A stretch of 64,000 nt of DNA from Rallus limicola (Eukaryota > Chordata > Aves > Gruiformes > Rallidae). Position numbers and translations under genes: made by a program. Positions 22,770 to 33,400 of the stretch are shown here, in pieces. Location: the NCBI GenBank assembly GCA_022605955.1, contig JAKCOZ010000327.1:124001-188000 (forward strand), read 5' to 3'. The notes below the pieces were generated by a model that worked only from the letters and a program-made list of their open reading frames with translations, was not told the origin of the DNA and did not search any database. Position 1 is the stretch's first letter. Every line of letters begins with the position of its first letter.

Positions 22770-24551
22770 TATTGCTGGACGTTTAGCATGTTTTGAACTG
22801 CAGTCTGCTAGGGCCGAGAAAAGCACCGTAGGAGGTTCCAGGCATGTTCCCTCTTTCCAGGCAAAGGAAAAGGCTGAGAGCCAAAGTGACAGGGTCTGCT
22901 CGTGTGTCCTGTTAGGAGGTTTCAGACAAGCTATGCCTTTCAGGCCTCGCTTCTTTAGTTTGGGAGTTATTGCTGGACGTTTAGCATGTTTTGAACTGCA
23001 GTCTGCTAGGGCCGAGAAAAGCACCGTAGGAGGTTCCAGGCATGTTCCCTCTTTCCAGGCAAAGGAAAAGGCTGAGAGCCAAAGTGACAGGGTCTGCTCG
23101 TGTGTCCTGTTAGGAGGTTTCAGACGAGCTATGCCTTTCAGGCCTAGCTTCTTTACTTTGGGAGTTATTGCTGGACGTTTAGCATGTTTTGAACTGCAGT
23201 CTGCTAGGGCCGAGAAAAGCACCGTAGGAGGTTCCAGGCATGTTCCCTCTTTCCAGGCAAAGGAAAAGGCTGAGAGCCAAAGTGACAGGGTCTGCTCGTG
23301 TGTCCTGTTAGGAGGTTTCAGACAAGCTATGCCTTTCAGGCCTAGCTTCTTTACTTTGGGAGTTATTGCTGGACGTTTAGCATGTTTTGAACTGCAGTCT
23401 GCTAGGGCCGAGAAAAGCACCGTAGGAGGTTCCAGGCATGTTCCCTCTTTCCAGGCAAAGGAAAAGGCTGAGAGCCAAAGTGACAGGGTCTGCTCGTGTG
23501 TCCTGTTAGGAGGTTTCAGACAAGCTATGCCTTTCAGGCCTCGCTTCTTTAGTTTGGGAGTTATTGCTGGACGTTTAGCATGTTTTGAACTGCAGTCTGC
23601 TAGGGCCGAGAAAAGCACCGTAGGAGGTTCCAGGCATGTTCCCTCTTTCCAGGCAAAGGAAAAGGCTGAGAGCCAAAGTGACAGGGTCTGCTCGTGTGTC
23701 CTGTTAGGAGGTTTCAGACGAGCTATGCCTTTCAGGCCTAGCTTCTTTACTTTGGGAGTTATTGCTGGACGTTTAGCATGTTTTGAACTGCAGTCTGCTA
23801 GGGCCGAGAAAAGCACCGTAGGAGGTTCCAGGCATGTTCCCTCTTTCCAGGCAAAGGAAAAGGCTGAGAGCCAAAGTGACAGGGTCTGCTCGTGTGTCCT
23901 GTTAGGAGGTTTCAGACGAGCTATGCCTTTCAGGCCTAGCTTCTTTACTTTGGAAGTTATTGTTGGACGTTTAGCATGTTTTGAACTGCAGTCTGCTAGG
24001 GCCGAGAAAAGCACCGTAGGAGGTTCCAGGCATGTTCCCTCTTTCCAGGCAAAGGAAAAGGCTGAGAGCCAAAGTGACAGGGTCTGCTCGTGTGTCCTGT
24101 TAGGAGGTTTCAGACGAGCTATGCCTTTCAGGCCTAGCTTCTTTACTTTGGGAGTTATTGCTGGACGTTTAGCATGTTTTGAACTGCAGTCTGCTAGGGC
24201 CGAGAAAAGCACCGTAGGAGGTTCCAGGCATGTTCCCTCTTTCCAGGCAAAGGAAAAAGCTGAGAGCCAAAGTGACAGGGTCTGCTCATGTGTCCTGTTA
24301 GGAGGTTTCAGACAAGCTATGCCTTTCAGGCCTCGCTTCTTTAGTTTGGGAGTTATTGCTGGACGTTTAGCATGTTTTGAACTGCAGTCTGCTAGGGCCG
24401 AGAAAAGCACCGTAGGAGGTTCCAGGCATGTTCCCTCTTTCCAGGCAAAGGAAAAGGCTGAGAGCCAAAGTGACAGGGTCTGCTCGTGTGTCCTGTTAGG
24501 AGGTTTCAGACGAGCTATGCCTTTCAGGCCTAGCTTCTTTACTTTGGGAGT
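22770..24551. repeat. Block duplicated at +16 monomers (3,168 bp), copy a
   Basis: CCTCGC/TTTAGTTT monomers at 22,948 and 23,542 (three monomers apart) precede a TTGTTGGAC monomer (T at 23,963). The same trio occurs at 26,116, 26,710 and 27,131, each exactly 3,168 bp later. Together they show a 16-monomer duplication inside the first giant unit. Confidence 0.8.
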
Positions 24552-24749
24552 TATTGCTGGACGTTTAGCATGTTTTGAACTGCAGTCTGCTAGGGCCGAG
24601 AAAAGCACCGTAGGAGGTTCCAGGCATGTTCCCTCTTTCCAGGCAAAGGAAAAGGCTGAGAGCCAAAGTGACAGGGTATGCTCGTGTGTCCTGTTAGGAG
24701 GTTTCAGACGAGCTATGCCTTTCAGGCCTAGCTTCTTTACTTTGGGAGT

Positions 24750-25343
24750 TATTGCTGGACGTTTAGCATGTTTTGAACTGCAGTCTGCTAGGGCCGAGAA
24801 AAGCACCGTAGGAGGTTCCAGGCATGTTCCCTCTTTCCAGGCAAAGGAAAAAGCTGAGAGCCAAAGTGACAGGGTCTGCTTGTGTGTCCTGTTAGGAGGT
24901 TTCAGACAAGCTATGCCTTTCAGGCCTAGCTTCTTTACTTTGGGAGTTATTGCTGGACGTTTAGCATGTTTTGAACTGCAGTCTGCTAGGGCCGAGAAAA
25001 GCACCGTAGGAGGTTCCAGGCATGTTCCCTCTTTCCAGGCAAAGGAAAAGGCTGAGAGCCAAAGTGACAGGGTCTGCTCGTGTGTCCTGTTAGGAGGTTT
25101 CAGACAAGCTATGCCTTTCAGGCCTCGCTCCTTTACTTTGGGAGTTATTGCTGGATGTTTCGCATGTTTTGAACTGCAGTCTGCTAGGGCCGAGAAAAGC
25201 ACCGTAGGAGGTTCCAGGCATGTTCCCTCTTTCCAGGCAAAGGAAAAGGCTGAGAGCCAAAGTGACAGGGTCTGCTCGTGTGTCCTGTTAGGAGGTTTCA
25301 GACGAGCTATGCCTTTCAGGCCTAGCTTCTTTACTTTGGGAGT
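24750..25343. repeat. Marker cassette, short form
   Basis: A CTTGTG monomer (T at 24,881) is followed by CCTCGCTCC and then GGATGTTTCGC. Compared with the six-monomer cassette at 37,224 it lacks the ATGACTTT, CCTCGCTTCTTTAC and TGTTGTGACC members. It is either an ancestral stage or a deletion product. Confidence 0.75.
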
Positions 25344-25937
25344 TATTGCTGGACGTTTAGCATGTTTTGAACTGCAGTCTGCTAGGGCCGAGAAAAGCAC
25401 CGTAGGAGGTTCCAGGCATGTTCCCTCTTTCCAGGCAAAGGAAAAAGCTGAGAGCCAAAGTGACAGGGTCTGCTCATGTGTCCTGTTAGGAGGTTTCAGA
25501 CAAGCTATGCCTTTCAGGCCTAGCTTCTTTACCTTGGGAGTTATTGCTGGACGTTTAGCATGTTTTGAACTGCAGTCTGCTAGGGCCGAGAAAAGCACCG
25601 TAGGAGGTTCCAGGCATGTTCCCTCTTTCCAGGCAAAGGAAAAGGCTGAGAGCCAAAGTGACAGGGTCTGCTCGTGTGTCCTGTTAGGAGGTTTCAGACG
25701 AGCTATGCCTTTCAGGCCTAGCTTCTTTACTTTGGGAGTTATTGCTGGACGTTTAGCATGTTTTGAACTGCAGTCTGCTAGGGCCGAGAAAAGCACCGTA
25801 GGAGGTTCCAGGCATGTTCCCTCTTTCCAGGCAAAGGAAAAGGCTGAGAGCCAAAGTGACAGGGTCTGCTCGTGTGTCCTGTTAGGAGGTTTCAGACAAG
25901 CTATGCCTTTCAGGCCTAGCTTCTTTACTTTGGGAGT

Positions 25938-27719
25938 TATTGCTGGACGTTTAGCATGTTTTGAACTGCAGTCTGCTAGGGCCGAGAAAAGCACCGTAGG
26001 AGGTTCCAGGCATGTTCCCTCTTTCCAGGCAAAGGAAAAGGCTGAGAGCCAAAGTGACAGGGTCTGCTCGTGTGTCCTGTTAGGAGGTTTCAGACAAGCT
26101 ATGCCTTTCAGGCCTCGCTTCTTTAGTTTGGGAGTTATTGCTGGACGTTTAGCATGTTTTGAACTGCAGTCTGCTAGGGCCGAGAAAAGCACCGTAGGAG
26201 GTTCCAGGCATGTTCCCTCTTTCCAGGCAAAGGAAAAGGCTGAGAGCCAAAGTGACAGGGTCTGCTCGTGTGTCCTGTTAGGAGGTTTCAGACGAGCTAT
26301 GCCTTTCAGGCCTAGCTTCTTTACTTTGGGAGTTATTGCTGGACGTTTAGCATGTTTTGAACTGCAGTCTGCTAGGGCCGAGAAAAGCACCGTAGGAGGT
26401 TCCAGGCATGTTCCCTCTTTCCAGGCAAAGGAAAAGGCTGAGAGCCAAAGTGACAGGGTCTGCTCGTGTGTCCTGTTAGGAGGTTTCAGACAAGCTATGC
26501 CTTTCAGGCCTAGCTTCTTTACTTTGGGAGTTATTGCTGGACGTTTAGCATGTTTTGAACTGCAGTCTGCTAGGGCCGAGAAAAGCACCGTAGGAGGTTC
26601 CAGGCATGTTCCCTCTTTCCAGGCAAAGGAAAAGGCTGAGAGCCAAAGTGACAGGGTCTGCTCGTGTGTCCTGTTAGGAGGTTTCAGACAAGCTATGCCT
26701 TTCAGGCCTCGCTTCTTTAGTTTGGGAGTTATTGCTGGACGTTTAGCATGTTTTGAACTGCAGTCTGCTAGGGCCGAGAAAAGCACCGTAGGAGGTTCCA
26801 GGCATGTTCCCTCTTTCCAGGCAAAGGAAAAGGCTGAGAGCCAAAGTGACAGGGTCTGCTCGTGTGTCCTGTTAGGAGGTTTCAGACGAGCTATGCCTTT
26901 CAGGCCTAGCTTCTTTACTTTGGGAGTTATTGCTGGACGTTTAGCATGTTTTGAACTGCAGTCTGCTAGGGCCGAGAAAAGCACCGTAGGAGGTTCCAGG
27001 CATGTTCCCTCTTTCCAGGCAAAGGAAAAGGCTGAGAGCCAAAGTGACAGGGTCTGCTCGTGTGTCCTGTTAGGAGGTTTCAGACGAGCTATGCCTTTCA
27101 GGCCTAGCTTCTTTACTTTGGAAGTTATTGTTGGACGTTTAGCATGTTTTGAACTGCAGTCTGCTAGGGCCGAGAAAAGCACCGTAGGAGGTTCCAGGCA
27201 TGTTCCCTCTTTCCAGGCAAAGGAAAAGGCTGAGAGCCAAAGTGACAGGGTCTGCTCGTGTGTCCTGTTAGGAGGTTTCAGACGAGCTATGCCTTTCAGG
27301 CCTAGCTTCTTTACTTTGGGAGTTATTGCTGGACGTTTAGCATGTTTTGAACTGCAGTCTGCTAGGGCCGAGAAAAGCACCGTAGGAGGTTCCAGGCATG
27401 TTCCCTCTTTCCAGGCAAAGGAAAAAGCTGAGAGCCAAAGTGACAGGGTCTGCTCATGTGTCCTGTTAGGAGGTTTCAGACAAGCTATGCCTTTCAGGCC
27501 TAGCTTCTTTACCTTGGGAGTTATTGCTGGACGTTTAGCATGTTTTGAACTGCAGTCTGCTAGGGCCGAGAAAAGCACCGTAGGAGGTTCCAGGCATGTT
27601 CCCTCTTTCCAGGCAAAGGAAAAGGCTGAGAGCCAAAGTGACAGGGTCTGCTCGTGTGTCCTGTTAGGAGGTTTCAGACAAGCTATGCCTTTCAGGCCTA
27701 GCTTCTTTACTTTGGGAGT
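25938..27719. repeat. Block duplicated at +16 monomers (3,168 bp), copy b
   Basis: This is the second copy of the 22,770 block, with markers at 26,116, 26,710 and 27,131. It is also the part of copy 1 that best matches 39.2-41.0 kb and 52.5-54.2 kb at exact 13,266-bp steps, so it is the best-conserved core of the giant unit. Confidence 0.8.
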
Positions 27720-28511
27720 TATTGCTGGACGTTTAGCATGTTTTGAACTGCAGTCTGCTAGGGCCGAGAAAAGCACCGTAGGAGGTTCCAGGCATGTTCC
27801 CTCTTTCCAGGCAAAGGAAAAGGCTGAGAGCCAAAGTGACAGGGTCTGCTCGTGTGTCCTGTTAGGAGGTTTCAGACAAGCTATGCCTTTCAGGCCTAGC
27901 TTCTTTACTTTGGGAGTTATTGCTGGACGTTTAGCATGTTTTGAACTGCAGTCTGCTAGGGCCGAGAAAAGCACCGTAGGAGGTTCCAGGCATGTTCCCT
28001 CTTTCCAGGCAAAGGAAAAGGCTGAGAGCCAAAGTGACAGGGTCTGCTCGTGTGTCCTGTTAGGAGGTTTCAGACAAGCTATGCCTTTCAGGCCTCGCTT
28101 CTTTAGTTTGGGAGTTATTGCTGGACGTTTAGCATGTTTTGAACTGCAGTCTGCTAGGGCCGAGAAAAGCACCGTAGGAGGTTCCAGGCATGTTCCCTCT
28201 TTCCAGGCAAAGGAAAAGGCTGAGAGCCAAAGTGACTGGGTCTGCTCGTGTGTCCTGTTAGGATGTTTCAGACGAGCTATGCCTTTCAGGCCTAGCTTCT
28301 TTACTTTGGGAGTTATTGCTGGACGTTTAGCATGTTTTGAACTGCAGTCTGCTAGGGCCGAGAAAAGCACCGTAGGAGGTTCCAGGCATGTTCCCTCTTT
28401 CCAGGCAAAGGAAAAGGCTGAGAGCCAAAGTGACAGGGTCTGCTCGTGTGTCCTGTTAGGAGGTTTCAGACGAGCTATGCCTTTCAGGCCTAGCTTCTTT
28501 ACTTTGGGAGT

Positions 28512-29303
28512 TATTGCTGGACGTTTAGCATGTTTTGAACTGCAGTCTGCTAGGGCCGAGAAAAGCACCGTAGGAGGTTCCAGGCATGTTCCCTCTTTCC
28601 AGGCAAAGGAAAAAGCTGAGAGCCAAAGTGACAGGGTCTGCTTGTGTGTCCTGTTAGGAGGTTTCAGACAAGCTATGCCTTTCAGGCCTAGCTTCTTTAC
28701 TTTGGGAGTTATTGCTGGACGTTTAGCATGTTTTGAACTGCAGTCTGCTAGGGCCGAGAAAAGCACCGTAGGAGGTTCCAGGCATGTTCCCTCTTTCCAG
28801 GCAAAGGAAAAGGCTGAGAGCCAAAGTGACAGGGTCTGCTCGTGTGTCCTGTTAGGAGGTTTCAGACAAGCTATGCCTTTCAGGCCTCGCTTCTTTACTT
28901 TGGGAGTTATTGCTGGACGTTTAGCATGTTTTGAACTGCAGTCTGCTAGGGCCGAGAAAAGCACCGTAGGAGGTTCCAGGCATGTTCCCTCTTTCCAGGC
29001 AAAGGAAAAGGCTGAGAGCCAAAGTGACAGGGTCTGCTCGTGTGTCCTGTTAGGAGGTTTCAGACAAGCTATGCCTTTCAGGCCTCGCTTCTTTACTTTG
29101 GGAGTTATTGCTGGACGTTTAGCATGTTGTGACCTGCAGTCTGCTAGGGCCGAGAAAAGCACCGTAGGAGGTTCCAGGCATGTTCCCTCTTTCCAGGCAA
29201 AGGAAAAGGCTGAGAGCCAAAGTGACAGGGTCTGCTCGTGTGTCCTGTTAGGGGGTTTCAGACAAGCTATGCCTTTCAGGCCTAGCTTCTTTACTTTGGG
29301 AGT
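28512..29303. repeat. Marker cassette, hybrid form
   Basis: The order is: CTTGTG (28,643), CCTCGCTTCTTTAC twice, then TGTTGTGACCTG near 29,129 followed by TTAGGGGG near 29,252. It has the two end members of the long cassette but lacks ATGACTTT and the CCTCGCTCC/GGATGTTTCGC pair. The short cassette at 24,750 and this one together contain most of the members of the long form. Confidence 0.75.
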
Positions 29304-30095
29304 TATTGCTGGACGTTTAGCATGTTTTGAACTGCAGTCTGCTAGGGCCGAGAAAAGCACCGTAGGAGGTTCCAGGCATGTTCCCTCTTTCCAGGCAAAG
29401 GAAAAGGCTGAGAGCCAAAGTGACAGGGTCTGCTCGTGTGTCCTGTTAGGAGGTTTCAGACAAGCTATGCCTTTCAGGCCTAGCTTCTTTACTTTGGGAG
29501 TTATTGCTGGACGTTTAGCATGTTTTGAACTGCAGTCTGCTAGGGCCGAGAAAAGCACCGTAGGAGGTTCCAGGCATGTTCCCTCTTTCCAGGCAAAGGA
29601 AAAGGCTGAGAGCCAAAGTGACAGGGTCTGCTCGTGTGTCCTGTTAGGAGGTTTCAGACAAGCTATGCCTTTCAGGCCTAGCTTCTTTACTTTGGGAGTT
29701 ATTGCTGGACGTTTAGCATGTTTTGAACTGCAGTCTGCTAGGGCCGAGAAAAGCACCGTAGGAGGTTCCAGGCATGTTCCCTCTTTCCAGGCAAAGGAAA
29801 AGGCTGAGAGCCAAAGTGACAGGGTCTGCTCGTGTGTCCTGTTAGGAGGTTTCAGACAAGCTATGCCTTTCAGGCCTAGCTTCTTTACTTTGGGAGTTAT
29901 TGCTGGACGTTTAGCATGTTTTGAACTGCAGTCTGCTAGGGCCGAGAAAAGCACCGTAGGAGGTTCCAGGCATGTTCCCTCTTTCCAGGCAAAGGAAAAG
30001 GCTGAGAGCCAAAGTGACAGGGTCTGCTCGTGTGTCCTGTTAGGAGGTTTCAGACAAGCTATGCCTTTCAGGCCTAGCTTCTTTACTTTGGGAGT

Positions 30096-30491
30096 TATTG
30101 CTGGACGTTTAGCATGTTTTGAACTGCAGTCTGCTAGGGCCGAGAAAAGCACCGTAGGAGGTTCCAGGCATGTTCCCTCTTTCCAGGCAAAGGAAAAGGC
30201 TGAGAGCCAAAGTGACAGGGTCTGCTCGTGTGTCCTGTTAGGAGGTTTCAGACGAGCTATGCCTTTCAGGCGTAGCTTCTTTAATTTGGAAGTTATTGCT
30301 GGACGTTTAGCATGTTTTGAACTGCAGTCTGCTAGGGCCGAGAAAAGCACCGTAGGAGGTTCCAGGCATATTCCCTCTTTCCAGGCAAAGGAAAAGGCTG
30401 AGAGACAAAGTGACAGGGTCTGCTCGTGTGTCCTGTTAGGAGGTTTCAGACGAGCTATGCCTTTCAGGCCTAGCTTCTTTACTTTGGGAGT
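30096..30491. repeat. GGCGTAGC / CATATTCC marker monomer pair
   Basis: The pair carries GGCGTAGC (G at 30,272), TTTAATTTGGAAG and CATATTCC in the following monomer. A private change (GAGACAAAG) lies near 30,413. The same pair lies 77 monomers downstream at 45,342. Confidence 0.85.
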
Positions 30492-33400
30492 TATTGCTGG
30501 ACGTTTAGCATGTTTTGAACTGCAGTCTGCTAGGGCCGAGAAAAGCACCGTAGGAGGTTCCAGGCATGTTCCCTCTTTCCAGGCAAAGGAAAAGGCTGAG
30601 AGCCAAAGTGACAGGGTCTGCTCGTGTGTCCTGTTAGGAGGTTTCAGACAAGCTATGCCTTTCAGGCCTAGCTTCTTTACTTTGGGAGTTATTGCTGGAC
30701 GTTTAGCATGTTTTGAACTGCAGTCTGCTAGGGCCGAGAAAAGCACCGTAGGAGGTTCCAGGCATGTTCCCTCTTTCCAGGCAAAGGAAAAGGCTGAGAG
30801 CCAAAGTGACAGGGTCTGCTCGTGTGTCCTGTTAGGAGGTTTCAGACAAGCTATGCCTTTCAGGCCTAGCTTCTTTACTTTGGGAGTTATTGCTGGACGT
30901 TTAGCATGTTTTGAACTGCAGTCTGCTAGGGCCGAGAAAAGCACCGTAGGAGGTTCCAGGCATGTTCCCTCTTTCCAGGCAAAGGAAAAGGCTGAGAGCC
31001 AAAGTGACAGGGTCTGCTCGTGTGTCCTGTTAGGAGGTTTCAGACAAGCTATGCCTTTCAGGCCTCGCTTCTTTAGTTTGGGAGTTATTGCTGGACGTTT
31101 AGCATGTTTTGAACTGCAGTCTGCTAGGGCCGAGAAAAGCACCGTAGGAGGTTCCAGGCATGTTCCCTCTTTCCAGGCAAAGGAAAAGGCTGAGAGCCAA
31201 AGTGACAGGGTCTGCTCGTGTGTCCTGTTAGGAGGTTTCAGACAAGCTATGCCTTTCAGGCCTAGCTTCTTTACTTTGGGAGTTATTGCTGGACGTTTAG
31301 CATGTTTTGAACTGCAGTCTGCTAGGGCCGAGAAAAGCACCGTAGGAGGTTCCAGGCATGTTCCCTCTTTCCAGGCAAAGGAAAAGGCTGAGAGCCAAAG
31401 TGACAGGGTCTGCTCGTGTGTCCTGTTAGGAGGTTTCAGACAAGCTATGCCTTTCAGGCCTAGCTTCTTTACTTTGGGAGTTATTGCTGGATGTTTAGCA
31501 TGTTTTGAACTGCAGTCTGCTAGGGCCGAGAAAAGCACCGTAGGAGGTTCCAGGCATGTTCCCTCTTTCCAGGCAAAGGAAAAGGCTGAGAGCCAAAGTG
31601 ACAGGGTCTGCTCGTGTGTCCTGTTAGGAGGTTTCAGACAAGCTATGCCTTTCAGGCCTAGCTTCTTTACTTTGGGAGTTATTGCTGGACGTTTAGCATG
31701 TTTTGAACTGCAGTCTGCTAGGGCCGAGAAAAGCACCGTAGGAGGTTCCAGGCATGTTCCCTCTTTCCAGGCAAAGGAAAAGGCTGAGAGCCAAAGTGAC
31801 AGGGTCTGCTCGTGTGTCCTGTTAGGAGGTTTCAGACGAGCTATGCCTTTCAGGCCTAGCTTCTTTACTTTGGGAGTTATTGCTGGACGTTTAGCATGTT
31901 TTGAACTGCAGTCTGCTAGGGCCGAGAAAAGCACCGTAGGAGGTTCCAGGCATGTTCCCTCTTTCCAGGCAAAGGAAAAGGCTGAGAGCCAAAGTGACTG
32001 GGTCTGCTCGTGTGTCCTGTTAGGAGGTTTCAGACAAGCTATGCCTTTCAGGCCTAGCTTCTTTACTTTGGGAGTTATTGCTGGACGTTTAGCATGTTTT
32101 GAACTGCAGTCTGCTAGGGCCGAGAAAAGCACCGTAGGAGGTTCCAGGCATGTTCCCTCTTTCCAGGCAAAGGAAAAGGCTGAGAGCCAAAGTGACAGGG
32201 TCTGCTCGTGTGTCCTGTTAGGAGGTTTCAGACAAGCTATGCCTTTCAGGCCTAGCTTCTTTACTTTGGGAGTTATTGCTGGACGTTTAGCATGTTTTGA
32301 ACTGCAGTCTGCTAGGGCCGAGAAAAGCACCGTAGGAGGTTCCAGGCATGTTCCCTCTTTCCAGGCAAAGGAAAAGGCTGAGAGCCAAAGTGACAGGGTC
32401 TGCTCGTGTGTCCTGTTAGGAGGTTTCAGACGAGCTATGCCTTTCAGGCCTAGCTTCTTTACTTTGGGAGTTATTGCTGGACGTTTAGCATGTTTTGAAC
32501 TGCAGTCTGCTAGGGCCGAGAAAAGCACCGTAGGAGGTTCCAGGCATGTTCCCTCTTTCCAGGCAAAGGAAAAAGCTGAGAGCCAAAGTGACAGGGTCTG
32601 CTCATGTGTCCTGTTAGGAGGTTTCAGACAAGCTATGCCTTTCAGGCCTAGCTTCTTTACCTTGGGAGTTATTGCTGGACGTTTAGCATGTTTTGAACTG
32701 CAGTCTGCTAGGGCCGAGAAAAGCACCGTAGGAGGTTCCAGGCATGTTCCCTCTTTCCAGGCAAAGGAAAAGGCTGAGAGCCAAAGTGACAGGGTCTGCT
32801 CGTGTGTCCTGTTAGGAGGTTTCAGACAAGCTATGCCTTTCAGGCCTAGCTTCTTTACTTTGGGAGTTATTGCTGGACGTTTAGCATGTTTTGAACTGCA
32901 GTCTGCTAGGGCCGAGAAAAGCACCGTAGGAGGTTCCAGGCATGTTCCCTCTTTCCAGGCAAAGGAAAAGGCTGAGAGCCAAAGTGACAGGGTCTGCTCG
33001 TGTGTCCTGTTAGGAGGTTTCAGACAAGCTATGCCTTTCAGGCCTAGCTTCTTTACTTTGGGAGTTATTGCTGGACGTTTAGCATGTTTTGAACTGCAGT
33101 CTGCTAGGGCCGAGAAAAGCACCGTAGGAGGTTCCAGGCATGTTCCCTCTTTCCAGGCAAAGGAAAAGGCTGAGAGCCAAAGTGACAGGGTCTGCTCGTG
33201 TGTCCTGTTAGGAGGTTTCAGACAAGCTATGCCTTTCAGGCCTCGCTTCTTTAGTTTGGGAGTTATTGCTGGACGTTTAGCATGTTTTGAACTGCAGTCT
33301 GCTAGGGCCGAGAAAAGCACCGTAGGAGGTTCCAGGCATGTTCCCTCTTTCCAGGCAAAGGAAAAGGCTGAGAGCCAAAGTGACAGGGTCTGCTCGTGTG